Shown: positions 10,015-17,433 of the stretch, one piece after another
How positions within the stretch are numbered: the first letter of the stretch is position 1
Layout: each line of letters starts with the position of its first letter
Assembly (NCBI GenBank): GCA_016712145.1
Contig: JADJRO010000001.1
Coordinates: 1,488,001 to 1,552,000 of the forward strand
Reading direction: 5' to 3'
Source of the DNA: Saprospiraceae bacterium
Lineage (GTDB): Bacteria > Bacteroidota > Bacteroidia > Chitinophagales > Saprospiraceae
DNA length: 64,000 bases
The notes under the pieces: model-generated
The model's database searches: none
Told to the model about the DNA's origin: nothing
The model's input: only the letters and a program-made list of their open reading frames with translations
Position numbers and translations under genes: made by a program

Positions 10015-10071
10015 TTAGCTTTTGTTGAATATTAATTAATCAGAATCCAGTTTGAAGGAATTTCATTCATC

Positions 10072-11310
10072 CTATCTGGGTGTGCGACGGTTTCCTCCCG
10101 AGGATGACTCTTTATTCGAATTTGATCCTGAATTGGAATTCGAATTATTAGGGGATCTTGATTCAGTCCGTTCCATTTTAGGTTGTGAAAATTCCGACCG
10201 TTCTCTTGGTTTAGATTCCGGACGTGGCATGGAAGGTGATTCCGATTGAAAATCGCGATGCGGTTTAAAGCGGTCCCCTTCTTCGCGTTCTTTGCGTTTA
10301 GGAGGCGCTGTATTATCCATTGGTTTAGGTTCAGATCGCTCTGGACGATACTCCCGTTTAGGTGGAGTCGTTTGTCTATCCGGTGCAGTCCGTTCGCCAG
10401 GAGTTTCTTTCGGTTTATAAGTATCTCTTCCTCCACCCCGTTCTGGTTTGGGTGTCTCGTTATTATTTCCTGGCAATTCTTTTCTTACTGAATTGCGTTC
10501 TGGTTTGTATTCCGGTCTTGGAGTATAGGAATCCCCATCGGCTGAACGCACCACCCGTTTTTCTGGTGAAGGTTTTACATGATCGCCTGGTAAATCCGTA
10601 AATACTTTTGGAGACGGATTGTACACACGAACAGGTCCTCTTTTAGAGGTATTGGTCAACCCAAATCCACGACTTCCTTTATAGGTCCCTTTTGGATTGT
10701 CATTATAACCGTTTCCATGGTGGTTGTTGTGGTAGTTGTTGTAATAATTTCCCCCATAGTAATAATTATTTGAGTAATAACTTCCCGGCCAATACGAATA
10801 GCTGTAAGGATTGCATCCCCAGCCATAATATCCATCCCAATAATTCCAATAATTATATCTCCATGGGCGGTAATGATAGCGGGTATAACTGTAATAGGGA
10901 GAATAATACCAGGACGCAGAGTAAATATCCCGTTCAAAAAACCAGGGATCATAACTAAAAGGATCGTAAAAATAATAATCTACATAACAAGGATCATAAT
11001 AGGAGAATCCTCTATAGGGTCTGTGAAAGCGTTTGATGCGGGATGCATAATAATAATCCTGATCATCATATTCACTGTATTCATCATCATAGTCACCTGA
11101 ATCTTTGTAAGATTCCTCTTGCTGTTTTGATTTTAAGTCATCTTCCGGACGAATTTCTTTCTCATTCGGTTTGATGGTTTCCTTATAATAGTTGTCTTCT
11201 TTACGAACTTTACTAGGATCGTAATACACATCATCAAATTGTGCTTTTATTCCTTGTGATATTAAAACTAAGAAACTTGCGAAAACGAGCTGTTGATACG
11301 TGTTTTTCAT
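10072..11310 (-). CDS. Exported Tyr-rich low-complexity protein
   Basis: The 412-residue product has a signal peptide (cleavage after IKAQ near residue 24), an acidic region to about residue 85, a Tyr/Asn/Trp/Gly-rich stretch (about 88-205) with many YY and NYY motifs, and a Pro/Arg/Glu/Lys-rich tail ending in a Ser/Asn/Gly tract and NRRTPR. I see no catalytic motif or sorting domain. Aromatic-rich, presumably disordered exported proteins of this kind recur in Saprospiraceae-like genomes; a role in the envelope or adhesion is inference. The FadL-like gene follows on the same strand. Several overlapping frames here are compositional shadows. Confidence 0.78.
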   Translation of the reverse strand: MKNTYQQLVFASFLVLISQGIKAQFDDVYYDPSKVRKEDNYYKETIKPNEKEIRPEDDLKSKQQEESYKDSGDYDDEYSEYDDQDYYYASRIKRFHRPYRGFSYYDPCYVDYYFYDPFSYDPWFFERDIYSASWYYSPYYSYTRYHYRPWRYNYWNYWDGYYGWGCNPYSYSYWPGSYYSNNYYYGGNYYNNYHNNHHGNGYNDNPKGTYKGSRGFGLTNTSKRGPVRVYNPSPKVFTDLPGDHVKPSPEKRVVRSADGDSYTPRPEYKPERNSVRKELPGNNNETPKPERGGGRDTYKPKETPGERTAPDRQTTPPKREYRPERSEPKPMDNTAPPKRKEREEGDRFKPHRDFQSESPSMPRPESKPRERSEFSQPKMERTESRSPNNSNSNSGSNSNKESSSGGNRRTPR

Positions 11311-11359
11311 GGTTTTCTGTTATTTATGGTCTAATATATAGATAACGTCTGCAATTTAT

Positions 11360-11367
11360 TACTTTTG
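11360..11367 (+). promoter_or_regulatory. Possible -7 element for proS
   Basis: TACTTTTG fits TAnnTTTG and lies about 125 bases upstream of the proS ATG at 11492. No clear -33 element is seen, so this is tentative. A leader of about 115 bases would result. Confidence 0.3.
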
Positions 11368-11491
11368 TGTCCGGGCTTAGTTAAAATCCATTTAAGATTT
11401 CTTGTGTAATGGGTTAATTTTTTTAACATGCCCCCCCACATAGTTAAGACAGGGTATTTAGCATAAAAGTTTAATCATAAGACTTTTTAAT

Positions 11492-12961
11492 ATGGCAAAA
11501 GAAATCAGTACAAGAAGCGCGGATTATTCGCAATGGTACAATGACATCGTTTACAAATCCGGATTAGCAGATCAATCGGCCGTCCGGGGTTGCATGGTAA
11601 TTAAACCGCATGGATATGCCCTTTGGGAAAACATGCGCGATATTCTCGACCGGATGTTTAAAGACACCGGACATGTAAACGCTTATTTTCCATTATTCGT
11701 TCCTAAAAGTCTGTTTGAAGCGGAAGAAAAAAATGCAGAAGGATTTGCAAAAGAATGTGCCATAGTGACCCATTACCGATTAAAAGCAGATCCAAATCAA
11801 AAAGGCAAATTAATGGTGGATCCGGATGCCAAGCTCGACGAAGAACTGGTCGTACGGCCCACTTCTGAAGCAATTATCTGGAATACCTATCGGGATTGGA
11901 TCCAATCCTATCGCGACTTACCCATCTTAATCAATCAATGGGCCAATGTTGTGCGTTGGGAAATGCGAACCCGCCCATTTTTGCGGACTACCGAATTTTT
12001 ATGGCAGGAAGGTCATACTGCGCATGCTACTGCAGCAGAAGCCATTCAAGAAGCTGAACAAATGCACGAAATTTATACACGGTTTGCTGAAGATTACATG
12101 GCCATTCCGGTCATCAAGGGATATAAAACTGCCAACGAACGATTTGCCGGTGCAGATGAAACCTACACCATTGAAGCCATGATGCAAGATGGTAAAGCCT
12201 TACAAGCCGGGACCTCTCATTTTCTCGGACAGAATTTTGCAAAAGCATTTCAAGTGAAATATTTGACCGATCAAAATAAAGAAGAATATGTGTGGGCTAC
12301 TTCCTGGGGTGTTAGTACGCGCTTAATTGGTGCATTGGTAATGGCTCATTCGGATGATGATGGATTAATACTTCCACCAAAACTTGCGCCTCAACAAGTA
12401 GTAATCGTACCCATACCAAAGCCCAGCGAAGAAATTGAAGCGCATGCAAATTTATTGATGGATGCTTTTCGCGCACTAGGCATCCGCTGTTTTTACGATA
12501 AGGATGATAAAAATCGTCCGGGATTTAAATTTGCACAACATGAATTGAAAGGAGTTCCTGTGCGGATTGGAATTGGTGCCCGTGATCTTGAACAAGGAGT
12601 CATGGAAGTTGCTCGAAGAGATACCAAAGAAAAACAAAGCATTCCAACGAATCAAGTCGTAAGTCACGTTGCAGATTTGTTGAATGAAATCCAAAACAAC
12701 ATGTTTCAAAAAGCTTTAGCTTTTCGGGAAGAAAATTCTCATAAAGTAGATAGCTGGGATGAATTTGTAAAAATTCTGGAAGAGCGTCCGGGTTTCATTT
12801 ACGCACACTGGGACGGTACCGATGAAACCGAAAATAAAATCAAAGAATTAACCAAAGCGACGATTCGTTGCATTCCATTGGATGCAAAAGAAGAAATCGG
12901 CACATGCATATTAACTGGAAAAGAATCTAAAAGAAGGGTGCTGTTTGCGAAAGCATATTGA
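11492..12961 (+). CDS. proS: Prolyl-tRNA synthetase (eukaryote/archaea-type)
   Basis: This 489-residue class II aminoacyl-tRNA synthetase charges tRNA-Pro with proline in the cytoplasm. Class II elements are visible: VRPTSEAIIWNTYRDWI, the motif 2 region RWEMRTRPFLRTTEFLWQEGHTAH, and LQAGTSHFLGQNFAKAF, followed by an anticodon-binding domain starting near QQVVIVPIPKP. The large editing insertion of the usual bacterial ProS is absent and length fits the type 3 form used by many Bacteroidota. The C-terminus ends CILTGKESKRRVLFAKAY. The gene stands alone between a divergent and a convergent neighbour. Assignment is firm. Confidence 0.96.
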   Translation: MAKEISTRSADYSQWYNDIVYKSGLADQSAVRGCMVIKPHGYALWENMRDILDRMFKDTGHVNAYFPLFVPKSLFEAEEKNAEGFAKECAIVTHYRLKADPNQKGKLMVDPDAKLDEELVVRPTSEAIIWNTYRDWIQSYRDLPILINQWANVVRWEMRTRPFLRTTEFLWQEGHTAHATAAEAIQEAEQMHEIYTRFAEDYMAIPVIKGYKTANERFAGADETYTIEAMMQDGKALQAGTSHFLGQNFAKAFQVKYLTDQNKEEYVWATSWGVSTRLIGALVMAHSDDDGLILPPKLAPQQVVIVPIPKPSEEIEAHANLLMDAFRALGIRCFYDKDDKNRPGFKFAQHELKGVPVRIGIGARDLEQGVMEVARRDTKEKQSIPTNQVVSHVADLLNEIQNNMFQKALAFREENSHKVDSWDEFVKILEERPGFIYAHWDGTDETENKIKELTKATIRCIPLDAKEEIGTCILTGKESKRRVLFAKAY

Positions 12962-12996
12962 AGTTTTTACTGGCGGATTCAAATCAATTTTTTGTT

Positions 12997-13545
12997 TTAC
13001 TCTTTTACAGAATAAAAACCAACTAAAAACAAGGCCGTCATTTCTAATGCAGGATCCAGTACTTCAACAAATTTTTCGATTTCCCAATCTCGGGGATCTC
13101 GAAAATAAATATTGTATATCCGACACAGCGTTTTTTGATTATAGCTAAGTTCCCAATTAAAATCCTGTGGATCCCGATCGCGAATTAAATAATACACCTG
13201 GTCTTTGCTTGTAATTCGCCAGGAGTCAAATTGACCAGGCCAGGTTGCTGAAACTGTAATAAATGTATTTCCAGATCGTATTTCCCATTCATTGGCACGG
13301 CCATTCCATCGCTGCAATATAAAACCGGAAAACTCTCCCAATCTAAAATCCCATTGGCTGTAGTCTTCCTTTAATTGAAAACGGGCACGCAAACTTCCAA
13401 TTTCCTGATCTTCTGTATCGAAAAAAATCCAATCACGAAAATCATCTGCGTAATAACTCCGCATAAATTGTATGTCTTGTGAAAATCCTACCGTAGCACA
13501 CAAGACCAATGCACCAATAAAGACCGCTCTAAAAAAAGCGTACAT
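12997..13545 (-). CDS. Exported protein of unknown function
   Basis: The 182-residue product has a signal peptide (hydrophobic FIGALVLCATVGFS, cleavage before QDIQF near residue 23). The mature part is rich in Trp and Asp with recurring patterns such as DFRDWIFFD, QWDFRL, EWEIR, SWRIT, NWELSY and DWEIEKF, consistent with a small beta-strand repeat protein. I do not recognise the family. Its ATG overlaps the stop of the DUF3127 gene by one base (TAATG), so it is translationally coupled to it. Confidence 0.7.
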   Translation of the reverse strand: MYAFFRAVFIGALVLCATVGFSQDIQFMRSYYADDFRDWIFFDTEDQEIGSLRARFQLKEDYSQWDFRLGEFSGFILQRWNGRANEWEIRSGNTFITVSATWPGQFDSWRITSKDQVYYLIRDRDPQDFNWELSYNQKTLCRIYNIYFRDPRDWEIEKFVEVLDPALEMTALFLVGFYSVKE

Positions 13546-13907
13546 TAAAAAGGCAGGTCGTCAAAATTCTCTGAGGCATTTGCAAACGGATCCGGTGCAT
13601 CTTTATCTGCAACCAATTCCTGTCCGGCCAAATTTCCAGAAGCCTGTGCTGCATCTACTTTCCAGGCATTTAAGTTGGTAAAATATTTACCCTGCCATTC
13701 ACGTCCTCGTAAATCAAAATGGACTGTGATCTCATCATTTTCATTAAAGCGGTCGATTACACCGCATCGATCCTGTACCAATTGAAATTTTACATACTGT
13801 GGGTATTGCTCCTGGGTGACAATTACAAACTCTCTGGTCGTAAAACTGGCTGTCTTACTTTCAGCGTCCATTTTCTTAACCAGTTTGCCATTTATTTGAA
13901 AACTCAT
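13545..13907 (-). CDS. DUF3127 protein with SSB-like acidic C-terminal tip
   Basis: From the ATG at 13907 the product is 120 residues and begins MSFQINGKLVKKMDAE, the DUF3127 domain, which I read as an OB-fold-like protein (strands FVIVTQEQYPQYVKFQLVQDR and DEITVHFDLRGREW). The C-terminus ends in ENFDDLPF, very close to the DD(I/L)PF tip by which bacterial single-stranded DNA-binding proteins recruit partners. This suggests a single-strand nucleic-acid role, but that is inference. A strong promoter lies directly upstream, giving a very short leader. The longer frame from 13952 is excluded because it spans this promoter. Confidence 0.82.
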   Translation of the reverse strand: MSFQINGKLVKKMDAESKTASFTTREFVIVTQEQYPQYVKFQLVQDRCGVIDRFNENDEITVHFDLRGREWQGKYFTNLNAWKVDAAQASGNLAGQELVADKDAPDPFANASENFDDLPF

Positions 13908-13922
13908 ATTGCAGATTTTCCA

Positions 13923-13953
13923 CAAAGGTAAAAAAATTAAAGCATTGTACAAA
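13923..13953 (-). promoter_or_regulatory. Strong Bacteroidota-type promoter for the DUF3127 operon
   Basis: On the minus strand a TTTG (plus-strand CAAA at 13950-13953) is followed after 19 bases by TACCTTTG (13923-13930). This is the best -33/-7 match in the window. Transcription would begin near 13916, only about ten bases before the ATG at 13907. Confidence 0.65.
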
Positions 13954-14309
13954 TGAGCAATTAATAGGGTTTTACCTGTTCTAATCGACCCTATTATTTT
14001 AAAATCAGGCAGAAAAAATTGATATCATTTTGCAAAAAACTAATTTGCAATACCCACCAATCTCTATAAAATTTAAATGCATTTCCTGATTTTATATTAT
14101 TGAATAAATTCTGATTGAATTAGAATTTGAGTTGGTTTGATAAGCATTTTAATAATGTCAATTATTATATAAGATTAATTTATATGTGGAATAGATGTAA
14201 TTCTGACAAGTATTTATGTAATGCGTACGACTGAAGTTATGCGATCTTTAGAATTGAAAAAAAAAAATTCACAAATGTGCCTCCAATCGGGGATAATAAA
14301 TTTAAAATC
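13954..14309. other. AT-rich intergenic region
   Basis: This stretch separates the divergent DUF3127 and ice-binding genes. It is strongly AT-rich with no reading frame, tRNA or strong hairpin that I can support. TAGAATTG at about 14249 is a one-mismatch fit to the -7 consensus for the gene at 14310. Confidence 0.5.
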
Positions 14310-16613
14310 ATGAAAATTAAATTCCTTCCATTACTGATTGCAATCTTCTTTTTGTTACCGAATACAAATTTTAGTCAAGTTCCTAATTTAGGTGTTACAT
14401 CCAGTTTTACCTTATTTACTGCAGCAGGAGCTTTTAACAATTTAGGTACTTCAACTGTAACCGGAGATATAGGAACAAATGTGGGTGCATTTACTGGTTT
14501 CCCTCCGGGCATTTTGGTCGGACAAATTCATGTGGCGGATCCAATTTCCGCACAAGCTGCAAGCGATGTAGCAATTGCTTACAGTTACCTTGCTGGCTTA
14601 ACATGTGGATTGGTAATTGGAACAACCCTCGGAAACAATCAACTGTTGACTCCAAACATTTATTGTTTGGGAGGTGCATCCAGTTTAAATGGAGATTTAA
14701 TTTTAGATGGACAAGGGAATCCAAATGCAGTATTTATATTTCAGATCAATGGTGCATTGTCTACCAGTACGTTTACAAATGTAATTTTGATAAATTCTGC
14801 ATCAATATGCAATGTTTTTTGGCAAATCAATGGTGCGTTTGCATTGGGAGATGGCAGTGTTTTTAGAGGAACATTACTTGTAAATGGCGCAATTAGTTTA
14901 TTAGAAGGTTCTTCATTACTTGGCAGAGCACTTTCACAAGCAGGAGCCATTTCGTTGCATAATAATGTGGTAACGCTGGTGTTAAATCCCATTGCTCCAA
15001 CGATAACAGCTTCCAGTTCTACTACAATTTGTCAAGGTGATCAGGTGACCTTATCTGGAAATCCAGGAGGAACTTGGAGCACCGGAGCAACGAGTCCATC
15101 CATTACAACTGGCACCGCAGGAGATTATTTTGTAACCGTTACTACAGGATGTGGAAGTGCTGTTTCAAATCACATCCAGGTAATTGTAAATCCTTTGCCA
15201 TTGGCTATCACCGGACCAAACCGTACAATCTGTATTTCAAATTCCAGTGGAACAGGAGCAAGCATTCAAATTGGAACCAGCCCTATCGCAGGCCATAGTT
15301 ATTTATGGACACCTGCAACCGGCTTAAGTTCTTCCGCAATCGCTAATCCAATTGCTAACCCATCAGCAACAACACTATACACGCTTAAAGAAACTATACT
15401 TTCCACAGGATGTGATTTATCGCATTCGGTCACCATCACAGTGATTAATCCACCCAGTTGCTTGATATCAGGTAATCAAGGGTTGTGTCAGGGACAAACA
15501 GTCCAGCTTTGTGCTCCTTCCGGTTTGACTGGTTATTTATGGAGTACAGGTGCGACTTCAAATTGCACCAATATCACCGTTCCAGGTACTTATTTTGTAA
15601 CCGTAACCAATTCAATTGGCTGCACGAGCGTTTGTAGCAAATCCGTTTCGTATGCTCCACCTTGTTTGATATCAGGGGGTACTGCAATCTGTCAAGGAAC
15701 TGCTACCCTATTATCAGCCCCAACTGGCAGTGGAACCACTTATTTATGGAGTACAGGTTCAACTGCGAGCAGCATCAAAGTAACTGCTGCTGGAACATAT
15801 TCAGTAAAAGTAAAAAAAGCTGGCTGTACAAATACCTGCAGTGTCGTTGTAACTATCTATCCGTTACCAGGATGCAGCATTGCCGGAACAAATGGTTTGT
15901 GCGAAGGCCAAAGCAAGCAACTGTGCGCTCCGCCTGGGGCTGCAAAATATGCCTGGAGTACAGGAGGCACTGCCAATTGTATAAACATTGTTAAAGCTGG
16001 AAACTATGCCGTAACTGTTACTAGTTCGAATGGCTGTAGAAGTGTCTGCAATAAAAGCATTCAAGTAATTAAAAATCCAACTTGCACAATTTCAGGGCTT
16101 CGAGAAATCTGGGCTGGGGAAACGACTACTTTATGTGCAACCAGTGGCTATCTTGCTTACAATTGGAATAATGGTGCAAAAATCTGTTGTATAACCGTTT
16201 CAGCTCCCGGTACCTATGTTGTTACAACCACCAATGCAAATGGATGCACGAATACCTGTTCAGCTACCGTGGTCGTTTTATTTCAAGGATCTTCTACTTC
16301 AAGGTCTGACAATCATAACTCGGATTTTAATAATAAACCGCAAACGAATAACATAGACGTTTATGTTTATCCAAATCCCTTCAATTCAAAAGCCACCATG
16401 TTATTTCAAAATCTTTCTAAGGATTCTTATGTTGAAATTCAACTCTATAATTTGTCGGGCAAGTTGATTTCAAAATTATTTGAGGGAGAAATTTTAAAAG
16501 GCAAAATGAATACATTGGAACTCAATGCAGACGAACTAAACCCTGGAATCTATTTTTATAAAATCACAAACGGGGACCAGGTAATAAATCGAAAAATTTT
16601 AATTTATAAATAG
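14310..16613 (+). CDS. T9SS-secreted protein with DUF3494 ice-binding-like domain
   Basis: From the ATG at 14310 (MKIKFLPLL) the product has 767 residues. A signal peptide ends near NTNFSQ. Residues about 25-225 form the DUF3494 ice-binding-like beta-solenoid: FTLFTAAGAFNNLGTS, VTGDIGTNVGAFTG, QAASDVAIAYSYLAG, and FIFQINGALSTST are hallmarks. Six Ig/PKD-like domains follow (YLWSTGATS, GTYFVTVTN patterns); the last four carry repeated cysteine pairs. The last about 90 residues (VYVYPNPFNSKATMLF to ILIYK) are a T9SS type A sorting domain. DUF3494 is best known in ice-binding proteins but is also widespread as an adhesin-like module; which applies here is not visible. The start at 14277 is less likely because it lacks a leader-like N-terminus. 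Confidence 0.9.
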   Translation: MKIKFLPLLIAIFFLLPNTNFSQVPNLGVTSSFTLFTAAGAFNNLGTSTVTGDIGTNVGAFTGFPPGILVGQIHVADPISAQAASDVAIAYSYLAGLTCGLVIGTTLGNNQLLTPNIYCLGGASSLNGDLILDGQGNPNAVFIFQINGALSTSTFTNVILINSASICNVFWQINGAFALGDGSVFRGTLLVNGAISLLEGSSLLGRALSQAGAISLHNNVVTLVLNPIAPTITASSSTTICQGDQVTLSGNPGGTWSTGATSPSITTGTAGDYFVTVTTGCGSAVSNHIQVIVNPLPLAITGPNRTICISNSSGTGASIQIGTSPIAGHSYLWTPATGLSSSAIANPIANPSATTLYTLKETILSTGCDLSHSVTITVINPPSCLISGNQGLCQGQTVQLCAPSGLTGYLWSTGATSNCTNITVPGTYFVTVTNSIGCTSVCSKSVSYAPPCLISGGTAICQGTATLLSAPTGSGTTYLWSTGSTASSIKVTAAGTYSVKVKKAGCTNTCSVVVTIYPLPGCSIAGTNGLCEGQSKQLCAPPGAAKYAWSTGGTANCINIVKAGNYAVTVTSSNGCRSVCNKSIQVIKNPTCTISGLREIWAGETTTLCATSGYLAYNWNNGAKICCITVSAPGTYVVTTTNANGCTNTCSATVVVLFQGSSTSRSDNHNSDFNNKPQTNNIDVYVYPNPFNSKATMLFQNLSKDSYVEIQLYNLSGKLISKLFEGEILKGKMNTLELNADELNPGIYFYKITNGDQVINRKILIYK

Positions 16614-16640
16614 TTGATTGCAGATAGTTGATAGTTAATG

Positions 16641-16816
16641 GCTATTAGACTGTTAGACTGTTAGGCTGATAGACTGTTAGAATGATAGACTGTTAGGCTG
16701 ATAGACTGTTAGACTATTAGGCTGTTAGACTGTTAGACTGTTAGGCTGATAGACTGTTAGGCTGATAGACTGTTAGACTATTAGGCTGTTAGACTGTTAG
16801 ACTGTTAGGTTAATAG
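16641..16816 (+). repeat. Array of 22 octamers (ACTGTTAG/GCTGATAG type)
   Basis: Twenty-two consecutive 8-base units fill exactly 176 bases: mostly ACTGTTAG and GCTGATAG, with ACTATTAG, GCTGTTAG and single AATGATAG and GTTAATAG variants. The units keep perfect 8-base phase and vary mainly at positions 1, 4 and 5. There are no spacers, so this is not CRISPR. A related array in the opposite orientation lies at 17281-17360, and a broken four-helix-bundle gene lies between. The region just before (16618-16640, GATAGTTGATAGTTAATG) is a degenerate continuation. Confidence 0.95.
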
Positions 16817-16848
16817 ACAATAGCAAATTTCTTTACTCTGATTTTCCT

Positions 16849-17206
16849 CTATAGTGTTTTAAGTTTTCGGATTAGGCCCGCCAAAACCTTTTCAGCTTCA
16901 ATAAATTTCGATTCACATAAATCCAACTCCTTTTTTGTTAAGAAATTCAATTTTACCGCTAACCCTATTTGATAGTGGGCTTCTTTAAGAGAAGAAAAAG
17001 CAATTTCGAGAAAACGGTAATATTCTTTCTGGCTGTCACGATAACTCCCTTCAACAATATTAGAAGGAACTGCTATTACAGATCTTCGAATTTGTGAAGT
17101 AAGACCAAAAAATTTCCTCTTTTGGAAACCTCTTGGTTAAGGTATAAACTTCCCTTACAAGATCATCTGATAAAATAAATGCACGCAACTTAGTGTAATC
17201 TCTCAT
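16849..17206 (-). pseudogene. Four-helix-bundle protein (23S rRNA intervening-protein family), frameshifted
   Basis: The minus strand from the ATG at 17206 reads MRDYTKLRAFILSDDLVREV and, if one base is removed from the A6 run at 17107-17112, continues EEIFGLTSQIRRSVIAVPSNIVEGSYRDS, then a helical C-terminus ending IRKLKTL at 16849 (118 residues). The LTSQIRRS...P.NI.EG pattern identifies the TIGR02436/IVP family, short four-helix bundles first met in 23S rRNA intervening sequences and structurally related to the Avd protein of diversity-generating retroelements. As given, the frame stops after about 48 codons. It sits between two inverted octamer arrays. It may be a true pseudogene or a homopolymer error. 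Confidence 0.82.
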
Positions 17207-17280
17207 AGTCAAAATATTTTAGGTGTTTATTCTTCAAAAATACACTCTATAGGTAAATAAATAATAAAATAATTAACCAG

Positions 17281-17360
17281 CAGCCTAATAGCCTATTAGT
17301 CTATCAGCCTATCAGCCTGTAAGTCTAACAGTCTAAAAGTCTAAAAGTCCATCAGCCTAA
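17281..17360 (-). repeat. Array of 10 octamers, inverted relative to the left array
   Basis: Ten consecutive 8-base units (CAGCCTAA, TAGCCTAT, TAGTCTAT, CAGCCTAT, CAGCCTGT, AAGTCTAA, CAGTCTAA, AAGTCTAA, AAGTCCAT, CAGCCTAA) are reverse complements of the TTAGRCTG/ATAGGCTG class found at 16641-16816. The two arrays therefore form imperfect inverted repeats about 460 bases apart that enclose the four-helix-bundle gene. Confidence 0.9.
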
Positions 17361-17369
17361 TCCCTTTAC

Positions 17370-17402
17370 AAAAAAGCCCTTCCCGTTTTGCAACGAGAAG
17401 GG
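17370..17402 (-). terminator. Rho-independent terminator of the giant dockerin protein gene
   Basis: On the minus strand GAACCCTTCTCGTT pairs with AACGGGAAGGG across a four-base loop (one internal mismatch), followed by CTTTTTT. It lies about 30 bases after the stop codon at 17434. Confidence 0.75.
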
Positions 17403-17433
17403 TTCACTGTAATATGATATTTAAACCTGAAGC

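Noticed and set aside
10032..10952. Several overlapping frames within the Tyr-rich gene on both strands
   Set aside because: They are shadows of a low-complexity coding region; only the 412-residue frame has a signal peptide.
16641..17360. Octamer arrays as a CRISPR array
   Set aside because: The units are contiguous 8-mers with no unique spacers and there are no cas genes; they are tandem repeats.
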